Of a stretch of DNA of 64,000 nucleotides, positions 1 to 9,192 are shown one piece after another. The DNA lies in NCBI RefSeq assembly GCF_006517395.1, contig NZ_VDCY01000008.1:1-64000 (forward strand), written 5' to 3'. The DNA is from Terrilactibacillus laevilacticus (GTDB taxonomy: Bacteria > Bacillota > Bacilli > Bacillales > Sporolactobacillaceae). Each line of letters opens with the position of its first letter. Positions within the stretch are counted from its first letter, which is position 1. The notes beneath the pieces are model-generated. The model was not told where the DNA came from. It saw nothing but the letters and a program-made list of their open reading frames with translations, and did no database searches. A program made the position numbers and the translations under genes.

Positions 1-146
1 CTAAAAACGTTAATTTTAAACAGCTAATTTTGAAACAACCCGTTTAGGACGCAAAATGATCTTAGATCTTTCGAGAAAATAGATAAATAAATCATGTTTG
101 ACTAGAATCATGTTTTTTGAAGAAGGTATGAATAATTCAGGGTCAA

Positions 147-1907
147 TTATATAGATTCAAGCTGTTGAACTTGAAATAAATCATAATAACTTCCTCTTTT
201 ATTCATCAATTCGTGATGATTACCTATTTCCGTAATTTGTCCTGATTCTATCACAACAATACGGTCGGCATGCGTAATGGTAGATAATCGGTGAGCGACG
301 ATAAAAGTTGTTCGATTTTTTGCCAATGTATTAAGTGTTTCTTGAATATAGTGTTCACTTTCTAGATCCAATGCGCTTGTTGCTTCATCTAAGATTAAAA
401 GTGGTGGGTTCTTTAAGAACACGCGTGAGATCGATATTCTCTGTTTCTGCCCTCCAGATAATTTAACCCCGCGTTCTCCAACTTGTGTATCATAACCTTG
501 GGGAAGTTGCTTGATAAAATCATGCGCATTAGCAAGCTTAGCTGCATGAATAATTTCTTCATCCGATGCATCAGGATTGGCCATTTTTATGTTATTTTTA
601 ACAGTATCACTGAACAAAATCGTGTCTTGTAAAACCATGCCAATTTTGTCACGTAATGATCTAGCTTTAAAGGAACGAATATCCTTTCCGTCTAGCAGAA
701 TGGCTCCTTCTGATACATCATAAAAACGTGGAATAAGACTAACAATCGTCGACTTACCTCCACCACTCATCCCAACTAAAGCAATTGTTTCCCCCTTTTT
801 AATATCTAAATTAATATTCGATAAAACAGGTGATTCTTTCTCGTCATATCTAAATGTGACGTTTTGAAATGAGATATTTCCATAAACATAATCGAGCATT
901 TCCGCATTCTCTTTATCATCAATGTCATAGGGTTTATCCATAAGTTCAAAAACCCGATCCATTGAAGCAATAGATTGTGTCAACGTTGTTGATGAATTAA
1001 CTAATCGTCTCAATGGCTCATACAATCGATCCATATAACCGAAGAAAGCGACAATGGTACCAATTTCAGTAATATCCCCCTGAATGACCATCAAGCCACC
1101 TATTCCAATAATCAATAATGGAGAAATATCCGTAATGGTGTTCACTACAGAGAATGTTTTTGCGTTCCATGCGGTATGCTTTAATGCTCGTTGCAAAAAG
1201 TTCATATTTCGTTCATCAAAACGTTCCTGTTCAACCGGTTCAATAGCAAAGCTTTTAATAACACTCATTCCTTGAACTCTTTCATGAAGATGACCTTGCA
1301 TCTCGGCTAACGCTTGCGATCGTTTTTTTGTTAGTTTTCGTAAACGGGAAAAAAAGAATTTAATGGCTATTCCATAAAAGGGAAACATGATAATTGAAAT
1401 AAGGGCGAGGACCCAATTTAATGAAAACATGATGATTAACGCTATCACAATTGTCGTCATATCTAACCAAATATTCATTAAACCAGTGATGACAAAGTCC
1501 TTTGTACTCTCTACATCATTGATGACTCGGGAAATGATTTCTCCACCTTTAGTGTTGGAATAAAACTTTAAACTTAATTTCTGTAAGTGAGAAAAAATTC
1601 GATCACGAATGTCATATAACACTTTATTTGCTGTTGATTGAGCCCAGTATTGTCTAAAATATTCAACTGGAGGGCGGATCACAACAAAAATAAAAAAGGC
1701 TCCTCCTATAACTAAAATGAGCTTATGTAACTTTTCTGTATCAGATATTGAAGCATTGATGACGTTATCAATCACATATTTAAGTATCAATGGTAACAAA
1801 AGAGGAATGCCGAATTTGACGATGCCAATTGAGATGGTTGCTATAATAGCTTTCTTATACGGTTTTACAAATTGCAAATATCTTTTAATACTACCCAGAT
1901 TTAACAC
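147..1907 (-). CDS. ygaD: ABC transporter, fused permease/ATPase (YgaD-like)
   Basis: This is a half-transporter of the ABCB/MsbA exporter type. An N-terminal six-helix membrane domain (about residues 1-320) is fused to one nucleotide-binding domain, so it should work as a homodimer in the cytoplasmic membrane; the substrate is unknown. Visible motifs are Walker [10 protein letters not shown] (about 377), signature LSGGQKQR (about 483), Walker [13 protein letters not shown] (about 503) and the H-loop VAHR (about 538). The length of 586 aa is normal for the family. It starts at GTG six bases after the stop of ygaC, so the two are probably co-transcribed, and the same ygaC-ygaD neighbourhood exists in Bacillus subtilis. 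The GGAG motif overlaps this GTG, so the exact start is uncertain. Confidence 0.9.
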   Translation of the reverse strand: MLNLGSIKRYLQFVKPYKKAIIATISIGIVKFGIPLLLPLILKYVIDNVINASISDTEKLHKLILVIGGAFFIFVVIRPPVEYFRQYWAQSTANKVLYDIRDRIFSHLQKLSLKFYSNTKGGEIISRVINDVESTKDFVITGLMNIWLDMTTIVIALIIMFSLNWVLALISIIMFPFYGIAIKFFFSRLRKLTKKRSQALAEMQGHLHERVQGMSVIKSFAIEPVEQERFDERNMNFLQRALKHTAWNAKTFSVVNTITDISPLLIIGIGGLMVIQGDITEIGTIVAFFGYMDRLYEPLRRLVNSSTTLTQSIASMDRVFELMDKPYDIDDKENAEMLDYVYGNISFQNVTFRYDEKESPVLSNINLDIKKGETIALVGMSGGGKSTIVSLIPRFYDVSEGAILLDGKDIRSFKARSLRDKIGMVLQDTILFSDTVKNNIKMANPDASDEEIIHAAKLANAHDFIKQLPQGYDTQVGERGVKLSGGQKQRISISRVFLKNPPLLILDEATSALDLESEHYIQETLNTLAKNRTTFIVAHRLSTITHADRIVVIESGQITEIGNHHELMNKRGSYYDLFQVQQLESI

Positions 1908-1913
1908 TCCGTT

Positions 1914-2438
1914 TCACATACTTTTATAAAAACGATACCAATTTTCAACAAAGGCAAGATTGAATGGACCACGTTCTTCTTTAATCCAAAGTATCAACTC
2001 TTTAACGTGATTTTTTAATATGTTGTCCAACTTTTCGGGATAATTCATCCTTTTTTTATGAAGAGAATACTCATCTTCATCCAGTAACTTGTAAGAGCGA
2101 TTTGGAAAAACTTTAATATCCAAATCATAATCGATATATTTCAACGCCTCTTCGTCGAAGGTTGCTGGAGATCCCAGATTACAGTAATAGTACACACCAT
2201 CTTGCCTGATCATACAAATGATATTAAACCATTCCGTCGTACTAAAATACGTAATGGCAGGCTCTTTAGTCCTCCATCTTCTTCCATCTGATTCAGTTAC
2301 TATCGTTTGATCATTTGCGCCGATAATAACATTTGAGTCTGCTTTTAATACACGTGTCTGTTCCCAAACACGATGAAGTGTCCCATCATGTTTATAGCTT
2401 TGTATTTGTATGTTTTCTCCAACACGAGGAAAACGCAT
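1914..2438 (-). CDS. ygaC: DUF402 nucleoside tri-/diphosphatase (YgaC/Ntdp family)
   Basis: A 174-aa protein that opens with [19 protein letters not shown], the typical start of the YgaC/Ntdp DUF402 family. Staphylococcal members hydrolyse nucleoside tri- and diphosphates. The conserved core ([20 protein letters not shown]) and acidic metal-binding positions (DYDLD; LLDEDE) are present at about residues 90-125. The ATG has the strong ribosome binding site AAAGGAGAACGGCA. It lies directly upstream of ygaD on the same strand and downstream of sspE, as in B. subtilis. Full length; confident. Confidence 0.9.
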   Translation of the reverse strand: MRFPRVGENIQIQSYKHDGTLHRVWEQTRVLKADSNVIIGANDQTIVTESDGRRWRTKEPAITYFSTTEWFNIICMIRQDGVYYYCNLGSPATFDEEALKYIDYDLDIKVFPNRSYKLLDEDEYSLHKKRMNYPEKLDNILKNHVKELILWIKEERGPFNLAFVENWYRFYKSM

Positions 2439-2530
2439 TGCCGTTCTCCTTTCCCATTCATATGTTTAATACATCTATTATAGCTTTTAGCTTAGGAATT
2501 ATAAAACATATTGCTATATTTTTTATAATA

Positions 2531-2572
2531 AAAAGCATCTCCTTCTCTCGAATCGAGAGGGGAGATGCTTTT
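2531..2572 (-). terminator. Rho-independent terminator of sspE
   Basis: A long inverted repeat (GCATCTCC arms around a second CTCTCGAATCGAGAG stem) is followed on the minus strand by a T-run. It lies just 3' of the spore protein gene. Confidence 0.85.
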
Positions 2573-2589
2573 CATGTAAGGCGATGAAC

Positions 2590-2769
2590 TTATTTTTGGT
2601 TTTGGCCTTTTTTCTGCAATGATTGTTGGTTTTGTTTACGTACTTGTTGTACGTCAGTTTCAGAACCAAATTCAGCTTCAAATTGACCAGCTGAGGCACC
2701 AGCAGCAGATTGTTGGTTTTGTTTTTTTACTTGTTGAGCATTAGTACCTGCTTGTGTTTTCTTACCCAT
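2590..2769 (-). CDS. sspE: Gamma-type small acid-soluble spore protein
   Basis: A 59-aa Q/N/K-rich protein that starts MGKKTQAGTNAQQVKKQNQQ and contains two related blocks (QQVKKQNQQS and QQVRKQNQQS) around AGQFEAEFGSETD, the spore-germination-protease cleavage type of sequence found in gamma SASPs. In spores it is an amino acid store degraded on germination; it does not bind DNA. The start has the ribosome binding site GGAGGTGAT. A possible sigma-G-like promoter (TGTATA, 17 bp, TAAATTA) lies about 30-60 bp upstream; this is a weak match. An IS256-family element begins about 107 bp upstream, leaving that promoter region intact. The position between ygaC and mutY matches B. subtilis sspE. Confidence 0.93.
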   Translation of the reverse strand: MGKKTQAGTNAQQVKKQNQQSAAGASAGQFEAEFGSETDVQQVRKQNQQSLQKKGQNQK

Positions 2770-2875
2770 TGTTTATCACCTCCACGACTGTTAATTTAAC
2801 CAACCTACATTTTTTTATACAAAAAATTATGTAAGTGCACATGAAACGATAAGTCATTGAGTCAAGTCCATTTTT

Positions 2876-4331
2876 TTGTGTAAAAACTGTTACAATGATT
2901 TTCGCTCTTCTAAGGAGGCCGGAACGAGTGCCGGCCCGAGATTTCCCACCATTTTACATGGAGGGGCGAGCATGATAGCCTGGTTGGCGAGCCTGGTTGC
3001 CTGCCACCTGGCTCTCTGGCTTGGACTCATGATCGCCGGAGGCTCCATGTCAAATGACACGTTACGAGTCAGATTTCCCTTCCTTCAGGAACGTTCGGCC
3101 TCCTCTGTCCAGCGTCTCCCCATAGTCTTTAAGGACGGCGCCGATTAACCTGAAAGCGGACTGAGTGTTCGGGAAAATACGGATGACTCGCTCTCTCCGT
3201 CGAATTTCGGAATTCAATCGTTCAAGGTTATTCGTGGTGCGCAACTGAGCATGATAAGATGGGGGCTCATTCATAAACTGAATCGCATCTTCGAACCCTT
3301 CATCCAACTGTTTGAGAACTTTTTCGTAGCCTTTTTTCTCTTCGTACGCCTGAAAGATGTCGTCACGAACCGCTCTGGCTTTTTTGGGGCACTGGCAGTT
3401 AAACAGTTCCTTGATTAAGGATCGAAATTCTTCGGTTCCTTTTTTGGGCAGGCTGTCAAACAGATTCCGTTTAAAGTGCACCGTGCATCTTTGCCATCCT
3501 GAGCCGACAAAAGACTCTTGGATAGCGTTCTTCAAGCCTTCATGCGCATCTGAAATCACTAGTTTCGGAGACTGTAGGCCGCGTGATTGAAGGTCTTGAA
3601 AAAAGTTTTTCCACCCTTCTTTGGATTCGGCATGACTGATACTGAAGCCAATGATCTCCCGTTTGTTTTGTTCGTTAATGCCAATCGCCACGTAGACAGC
3701 TTTGGAGACGACTTTCTGGTACTCCCGCACTTTAATGTACATTGCATCCACATACACATACTTGTACTCATGACCAATTAACGATCGCTGCGCCCATTCG
3801 GTTACAACCGGGTCCAACTGTTTCGTTAGGGACGAGACAAAGGATTTGGACACCTTTTCGCCGCAGAGCTGTTCCACCGCTTTGGTGACTTTTCGAGTAG
3901 AGACCCCATTGACGACCATTTCCAGCATAGACAGGACCAAGGCTTGTTCGGCACGCTTATATTTTTCGAAGACCGAGGTAGAAAATTCGCCATTTCGGGT
4001 GCGTGGAACCTTGAGCTTGATACGGCCAAATGTCATCGTATAATCACGCTCATAGTAACCGTTTCTGTAGTCCACCCGCTCGGAATTCCGTTCATAGGCC
4101 GCTGCCTGTAAATAGTCATCCCGTTCTTGTTCCATGACTTGGTTTAGGATCAGGACAATCGATGATTTAACTACAGTGTTTAAGTTAGAATCCATTAATT
4201 CGTCTTTTAACTGGTCAAGATTTAAGGTAAGATTAAATTGGGTCATGTATCCCATTCCTCCTGTACAAATTTTTCTTGGTCGAAAACATTGTAACATGAG
4301 AATGGGTCTTGACCCTTTTCTTTTTACACAA
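2876..4331. mobile_element. IS256-family insertion sequence
   Basis: The two ends carry the inverted sequence TTGTGTAAAAA (2876-2886, and its complement at 4321-4331). These enclose one transposase gene on the minus strand and a GC-richer 175-bp non-coding tail (2887-3061) that includes a GGCCGG/CCGGCC hairpin at 2917-2936. No convincing 8-9 bp target duplication flanks it. The base composition is richer in GC than its surroundings, suggesting recent acquisition. It separates sspE from the tandem array beside mutY. Confidence 0.85.
3062..4246 (-). CDS. IS256-family transposase
   Basis: A mutator/IS256-type DDE transposase of 394 aa. The catalytic triad is visible as D in YVDAMY, D in VISDAHEG and E in NNLERLNSEIRRRERVIRIF; the CTVHFKRN motif between the last two is also typical. 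The start chosen is ATGACCCAATTT at 4246, ten bases after AGGAGG. An upstream ATG at 4255 lies too close to that ribosome binding site, and the reading frame further upstream to 4297 is unlikely to be translated. It appears intact, so the element may still be active. Confidence 0.93.
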   Translation of the reverse strand: MTQFNLTLNLDQLKDELMDSNLNTVVKSSIVLILNQVMEQERDDYLQAAAYERNSERVDYRNGYYERDYTMTFGRIKLKVPRTRNGEFSTSVFEKYKRAEQALVLSMLEMVVNGVSTRKVTKAVEQLCGEKVSKSFVSSLTKQLDPVVTEWAQRSLIGHEYKYVYVDAMYIKVREYQKVVSKAVYVAIGINEQNKREIIGFSISHAESKEGWKNFFQDLQSRGLQSPKLVISDAHEGLKNAIQESFVGSGWQRCTVHFKRNLFDSLPKKGTEEFRSLIKELFNCQCPKKARAVRDDIFQAYEEKKGYEKVLKQLDEGFEDAIQFMNEPPSYHAQLRTTNNLERLNSEIRRRERVIRIFPNTQSAFRLIGAVLKDYGETLDRGGRTFLKEGKSDS

Positions 4332-4379
4332 TTATACGGACTCTATCAGTCATTGGATGGATAACATGAATAGCAGCTT

Positions 4380-5318
4380 AGCTCTGGCGTCGAATTGAGC
4401 TACTTTTGGATTAATTGAGGAGCTCTGGCGTCGAATTGAGCTACTTTTGGATTAATTGAGGAGCTCTAGCGTCGAATTGAGCTACTTTTGAATAATTGAG
4501 GCGCTTTGGCGTCGAATTGAGCTACTTCTGGATTAATTGAGGAGCTCTGGCGTCGAATTGAGCTACTTTTGAATTAATTGAGGAGCTCTGGCGTCGAATT
4601 GAGCTACTTTTGAATTAATTGAGGAGCTCTAGCGTCGAATTGAGCTCCTTTTGGATTAATTGAGGCGCTTTGGCGTCGAATTGAGCTACTTCTGGATTAA
4701 TTGAGGCGCTCTGGCGTCGAATTGAGCTACTTTTGGATTAATTGAGGAGCTCTAGCGTCGAATTGAGCTACTTTTGGATCAATTGAGGAGCTCTAGCGTC
4801 GAATTGAGCTACTTTTGGATTAATTGAGGCGCTTTGGCGTCGAATTGAGCTACTTCTGGATTAATTGAGGCGCTCTAGCGTCGAATTGAGCTACTTTTGG
4901 ATTAATTGAGGAGCTCTAGCGTCGAATTGAGCTACTTTTGGATTAATTGAGGCGCTCTAGCGTCGAATTGAGCTACTTTTGGATTAATTGAGGCGCTTTG
5001 GCGTCGAATTGAGCTACTTCTGGATTAATTGAGGCGCTCTGGCGTCGAATTGAGCTACTTTTGAATTAATTGAGGAGCTCTGGCGTCGAATTGAGCTACT
5101 TTTGGATTAATTGAGGAGCTCTAGCGTCGAATTGAGCTACTTTTGGATTAATTGAGGCGCTCTAGCGTCGAATTGAGCTACTTTTGGATTAATTGAGGCG
5201 CTCTAGCGTCGAATTGAGCTCCTTTTGGATTAATTGAGGCGCTCTGGCGTCGAATTGAGCTACTTTTGAATTAATTGAGGAGCTCTAGCGTCGAATTGAG
5301 CTCCTTTTGGATTAATTG
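4380..5318. repeat. 41-bp tandem repeat array, 23 units
   Basis: Twenty-three head-to-tail units of 41 bp (one of 40 bp), each holding GTCGAATTGAGCTACTTTTG followed by GATTAATTGAG and GAGCTCT. The core recurs at 4389, 4430, 4471, then every 41 bp from 4511 to 5290. Units vary at a few positions (GAGCTC or GCGCTC or GCGCTT; TGGCG or TAGCG; CTAC or CTCC). Every fourth unit (4511, 4675, 4839, 5003) carries the same linked pair of variants, GCGCTTTGG and CTACTTCTGG, giving a higher-order period of 164 bp. It ends exactly at the mutY stop codon. It does not code: 41 is not a multiple of three. Confidence 0.97.
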
Positions 5319-6392
5319 TTATATAAGCGTCTGAATGATTTTTTGGTGTGACACAGGAAAAGGATAAAGTTCAAGGTCACCACGGTCTACCCATTTTCCT
5401 CTTTCCCATGTTTCTTTTACTAACAAATTCGCACGAAATAGGTTTAAGCTCCATTTGAGGTGGGAAAATTGATGAAAGAATTGTTTCTTTGTATTTTCGA
5501 TATCTGTCACGCCCTTGATGTTTTTCGTGATGATCTGCTCTCCATGAGTAATTTGATCATCATCTTCAATTTGAATCATTGGAAATTGCCATAAGTTGGC
5601 AAGCAAACCGTTTTCAGGGCGTTTTTCTATTAAAATTTGTTTTTTTGAATTATAAATGATTAATACTATATATGACATAGGTTTCGGCTTTGTTTTTTTC
5701 TTTTTTACAGGAAACTCATGTTGCACTCCTTCATCATAGGCTAAGCAATGTTTTTGGAGTGGACAAGTCAAACATTCGGGTTGCCTCGGTTTGCATACAA
5801 GTGCACCAAGCTCCATCAAACTTTGGTTAAAACCAGAAGGATCTGTATGAGGGATGAGTCGATAGACAATATCTTCAAAATGTTTCTTTGTTTTGACCTT
5901 TGTAATATCGTCATCAATCATAAAGACACGAGATAAAACACGCATCACGTTACCGTCAACGGCAGGCTCAGGTACATTATAAGCGATACTTAAAATAGCC
6001 CCTGATGTATAAGGTCCAACACCTTTTAAAGATAAAATTTCTTTTCGTGTTTCCGGAATTTTGGCGTCATATTCTTCAACAACCTCTCGAACACCTTGTT
6101 GAAGATTGCGTGCTCGTGAATAATAGCCTAATCCTTCCCAATTTTTTAAAACCGTTTCTTCATCAGCATAAGCTAAATCTTCCATTGTAGGGAAGGTTTT
6201 AATAAACCGTTCATAATAAGGAATCACGGTATCAACCTGTGTTTGTTGAAGCATAATCTCGGATATCCAGATATAATATGGATTTTGCGTTTTTCTCCAC
6301 GGTAAGTCACGCTTGTTTTCATAAAACCAATGGAGTAAATCATGATTAAATTGATTGACGTCTACATGTTTAAATAAATTTGTTTTATTCAA
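5319..6392 (-). CDS. mutY: A/G-specific adenine DNA glycosylase
   Basis: MutY removes adenine mispaired with 8-oxoguanine in base-excision repair. The helix-hairpin-helix and catalytic region is clear: SEIMLQQTQVDT (catalytic Glu), LKGVGPYTSGAI, and VDGNVMRVLSR (catalytic Asp). The [4Fe-4S] cysteines follow the pattern CKPRQPECLTCPLQKHC, and a C-terminal NUDIX-like domain recognises 8-oxoG. An upstream ATG at 6419 lacks a ribosome binding site; the TTG at 6392 follows GGAG by nine bases and gives 357 aa, close to the family length. Divergent from yfhP, as in B. subtilis. Its stop codon abuts the tandem array. Confidence 0.95.
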   Translation of the reverse strand: MNKTNLFKHVDVNQFNHDLLHWFYENKRDLPWRKTQNPYYIWISEIMLQQTQVDTVIPYYERFIKTFPTMEDLAYADEETVLKNWEGLGYYSRARNLQQGVREVVEEYDAKIPETRKEILSLKGVGPYTSGAILSIAYNVPEPAVDGNVMRVLSRVFMIDDDITKVKTKKHFEDIVYRLIPHTDPSGFNQSLMELGALVCKPRQPECLTCPLQKHCLAYDEGVQHEFPVKKKKTKPKPMSYIVLIIYNSKKQILIEKRPENGLLANLWQFPMIQIEDDDQITHGEQIITKNIKGVTDIENTKKQFFHQFSHLKWSLNLFRANLLVKETWERGKWVDRGDLELYPFPVSHQKIIQTLI

Positions 6393-6581
6393 GAAAATCC
6401 ACTCCAACGTATATAACATAATGAGTTTAATACAATTTAATATAATAAACAGAGTTAAGAATACAGATATATTTTTTTACTAAAAAAGATGTTTCACACC
6501 TAAATTAAAGGTATAGTTAGAGTACATCGTTTTTTTCTAATATTAGAAGCGGTTTGTAAGGAATAGAGGAGGAAATTTGTT

Positions 6582-7568
6582 ATGGATTCCGGTACGCATG
6601 TCGTCATGGGATTAGGAATAGCTGGACTTTCCACATTGGATCCTGTGATGAGTCAATCAACAGCGACATTTCATGCTGTCATGATTGGTACTCTGGTAGG
6701 ATCTGTTATACCTGATATCGACACAGTTCTAAAATTAAAGAATAATGCTATTTATATCCGAAACCATCGAGGTATCACTCACTCTCTACCAGCTACACTT
6801 CTATGGCCATGCGTGATCACTATTATCTTAAATTACCTATTTCCATCCAGTTTTCTTCTACATGTCTTTCTATGGACATTGTTTTCCGTCTTTTTACATG
6901 TTTTTGTAGACATTTTTAACGCCTATGGAACACAAGCTATACGACCTATATCAAAAAAATGGGTGGCTCTCTGCATCATACCCATATTTGATCCTGTTAT
7001 TTTTGGATTGCATTTTATTGGGCTCGCCTTTTGGTATTTTACTGATCACGCAGGCGTGATATTTCTCACGATTTACATGCTTTTAATTGTATACTATATT
7101 TTACGAACGTATCAATATCATCAAACAAAAAAAGCCCTAATGAAAGAACTACCTAATCTAATTGAAATTTATTTATCGCCAAACATCCGAATGTATTCTT
7201 ATCACTTTGCAGCAAAATCAAAAGACCAATTTTATGTAGGGAAATTAGACGGTAAAGCTGTTTTCATCATCGACCAGTTTGACCGCCCTCCCGTGCCAAG
7301 TAGTGATTTAGTTCTTTCAGCAAAACAAGATAAAAATATACGTGCCTTTTTATCATTTTCTCCTATTTATAGATGGGAACTCAAATCATTTGACTATGGA
7401 TACGAACTTAGATTTATTGATTTACGATATTATGTACCTGGCCATTATCCGTTCGTTGCAGTTGCCTTATTATCGAAAGATCTAACAATCGAAAGTTCAT
7501 ATACTGGTTGGGTTTTTAGTGAAAAGAAATTACGAAAAAAATTGATTGCGCAAACGCACATGAAATAA
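6582..7568 (+). CDS. yfhP: Membrane-bound metal-dependent hydrolase (YfhP, DUF457)
   Basis: A 328-aa inner-membrane protein of the YdjM/YfhP family. The N-terminal part has the His/Asp pattern of these putative zinc hydrolases (DSGTHVVMG; PDIDTV; NHRGITHSLP; LHVFVDIFNAYGTQ) set among about five membrane helices. A soluble C-terminal domain of about 130 residues follows. The role is not established. The ribosome binding site GAGGAGG lies 10 bases before ATG. It is divergent to mutY, the arrangement known in B. subtilis. Confidence 0.88.
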   Translation: MDSGTHVVMGLGIAGLSTLDPVMSQSTATFHAVMIGTLVGSVIPDIDTVLKLKNNAIYIRNHRGITHSLPATLLWPCVITIILNYLFPSSFLLHVFLWTLFSVFLHVFVDIFNAYGTQAIRPISKKWVALCIIPIFDPVIFGLHFIGLAFWYFTDHAGVIFLTIYMLLIVYYILRTYQYHQTKKALMKELPNLIEIYLSPNIRMYSYHFAAKSKDQFYVGKLDGKAVFIIDQFDRPPVPSSDLVLSAKQDKNIRAFLSFSPIYRWELKSFDYGYELRFIDLRYYVPGHYPFVAVALLSKDLTIESSYTGWVFSEKKLRKKLIAQTHMK

Positions 7569-7592
7569 CTCGATAAGTTTTCACAATCACTT

Positions 7593-7632
7593 AAAAAAGC
7601 CGCCTAACTAAGTCCTTAGTCAAGCGGCTTTT
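7593..7632. terminator. Bidirectional rho-independent terminator
   Basis: AAAAGCCGC and GCGGCTTTT arms enclose a short loop between the convergent yfhP and YitT-family genes. Both strands end in T-runs. Confidence 0.88.
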
Positions 7633-7671
7633 CAATACAAGACAAGAGTCAACTGCAACCCAAAATAAATC

Positions 7672-8703
7672 TTAATCCTTTATTTCATTAGAAAATGAAT
7701 AGTGACCATAACCAGGTCCATATCCAATTTGATAATTGTGATTGTCGATCAGGCTCTTAAATTTTTCATACTCTTGATCACTTAACGGAAGCTTCTTTTT
7801 CTCTTGAACCTTCCTTTCCTTCATGGCTTGAACCGCACGTTGTTCCTCTTCAGAATGAAATACACCTACAATTTTAGTCGTCTCTAAAATATTAATAAAA
7901 GCCTGGGGATCTATGTGTTTGATTAACTTTTCCATTTCATACAATTCATAATGACTAACCACAATCATAATGGAAAATAATTTTTTCTTTGAATAACCTC
8001 CATATGACGGTGTTACAGTCGCTCCTCTATCAAAGCGAGTTTGGATGGCATCAACCATCGTATCTGCATATTCTGTAACAGCTATAATGGTTAATTTTTG
8101 ATATTTTGTATGAATATTATCGATAACATAACTGTTAACATAGCGAGATATTAACGTATAGAGAGCGTATTGCCATTGATAAACAAATCCTGCAATTAAG
8201 ATAATGATGCCATTTAAAGTCATAAAGTAACGACCAGTTGAGGATTTACGCCACTTTCTAGTCAGATAAATCGCAATAATATCCAAACCGCCAGTTGAAA
8301 TACCAAATTTCAAGGCAACTCCTACCCCAACAGCCGAAATAATTCCTCCGAAGATAGCATTTAACAAGAGGTCATTTGAAAGCTCTGAAACAGGAATAAC
8401 ACCTAGGAAAAGCGATGTTAAGATAACCGTCACAAAACTATAAAACGTAAAAGTCTTTCCTACCTTGTACCAACCTAAAAAGGCAATTGGTAAGTTCAAT
8501 AATAAAATCAGTAGGCTAATAGATACACGAAAGTGAAGACCACTATAAATTAAGTCAGCGGCCAACTGAGCTGCTCCATTAATACCAGATGCGTATACTT
8601 GGGCAGGTATTAAGAAAAGATTCATACTGAGAGCACATAGAAAAGCTGAGAAACAAGAAATCGCAACTTTTTTCCCATGTTCCAAGTAAATATCTTTTGT
8701 CAT
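7672..8703 (-). CDS. YitT family membrane protein (DUF161 + DUF2179)
   Basis: A 343-aa protein with about five or six membrane helices in the first 200 residues (ISCFSAFLCALSMNLFLIPAQVYASG, GVGVALKFGISTGGLDIIAIYL). These are followed by the cytoplasmic DUF2179 domain (ITVIA..ETRFDRGATVTPSYGGYSKKK region, about 200-285). This is the YitT/YqfU/YxkD family, whose function is unknown. A charged C-terminal extension of about 55 residues (EEEQRAVQAMKERKVQEKKK and a tail rich in Gly/Tyr) goes beyond DUF2179. It is convergent with yfhP. Confidence 0.88.
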   Translation of the reverse strand: MTKDIYLEHGKKVAISCFSAFLCALSMNLFLIPAQVYASGINGAAQLAADLIYSGLHFRVSISLLILLLNLPIAFLGWYKVGKTFTFYSFVTVILTSLFLGVIPVSELSNDLLLNAIFGGIISAVGVGVALKFGISTGGLDIIAIYLTRKWRKSSTGRYFMTLNGIIILIAGFVYQWQYALYTLISRYVNSYVIDNIHTKYQKLTIIAVTEYADTMVDAIQTRFDRGATVTPSYGGYSKKKLFSIMIVVSHYELYEMEKLIKHIDPQAFINILETTKIVGVFHSEEEQRAVQAMKERKVQEKKKLPLSDQEYEKFKSLIDNHNYQIGYGPGYGHYSFSNEIKD

Positions 8704-8888
8704 GACGTTTATCGTCCCCTTGAATATGTTTAAAATGATTAGCGTCGCGATTAATGACTGGTTAAATACTCTTCTTTAGTCAATGCGCGTTCACATTATA
8801 TCATGGTAAAAAAATGATTCAAGGGAATGGTAGATATTTTAAAAAATCTTATTATTTCCATATTTTTGTTTTGTAAATTCTCTTTAAA

Positions 8889-9157
8889 TGCGTGTTCAAA
8901 AAGGCGACAAACGAAAAGGGTTACTGGCTAAGTACGCTAGAATCCTGCAAGAAACGCCAGTACTAGCCCGTCCTGGGCGTCGGAAGATCAAGGCGGCGCT
9001 GTTTTGAAGACCGGCATTCCACACGATGTGGTAGCTTCAGGCGCCAGCGTGAGCGATTTTAGCCAGCGATCCCCTTTTATCCGCTACATGAGGACCGGAA
9101 AAACAAGAGGGCGCCGAGATTCGCAAGTTATCATTTGGTGACTTTTTAAACAACCTC
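8889..9157 (+). mobile_element. MITE-like repeat, long form (copy 1)
   Basis: This copy starts TGCGTGTTCAAAAAGG and ends GACTTTTTAAACAACCTC, with TTAAA on both sides as the likely target duplication. It has no coding capacity. The interior contains the long-form arms (GGTTACTGGCTAAG and TTTTAGCCAGCGATCC). It sits 3' of recX, between recX and the YitT-family gene, and would lie in the recX read-through transcript. Confidence 0.9.
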
Positions 9158-9192
9158 TTAAAAAGATTGTAAAAACTAGCCTAAAAACAAAC

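Noticed and set aside
1-146. Possible gene end or terminator at the left edge
   Set aside because: Only AT-rich sequence with two CATG motifs; no supported stem or frame.
2876-3148. 90-aa plus-strand frame (with MIAWLASLVACHLALWLGLM) in the IS tail
   Set aside because: It overlaps the transposase 3' end on the opposite strand and lies in the non-coding end of the IS. It has a passable ribosome binding site but looks like a by-product of the GC-rich tail.
4380-5318. CRISPR array
   Set aside because: Units follow one another directly with no unique spacers, and no cas gene is near.
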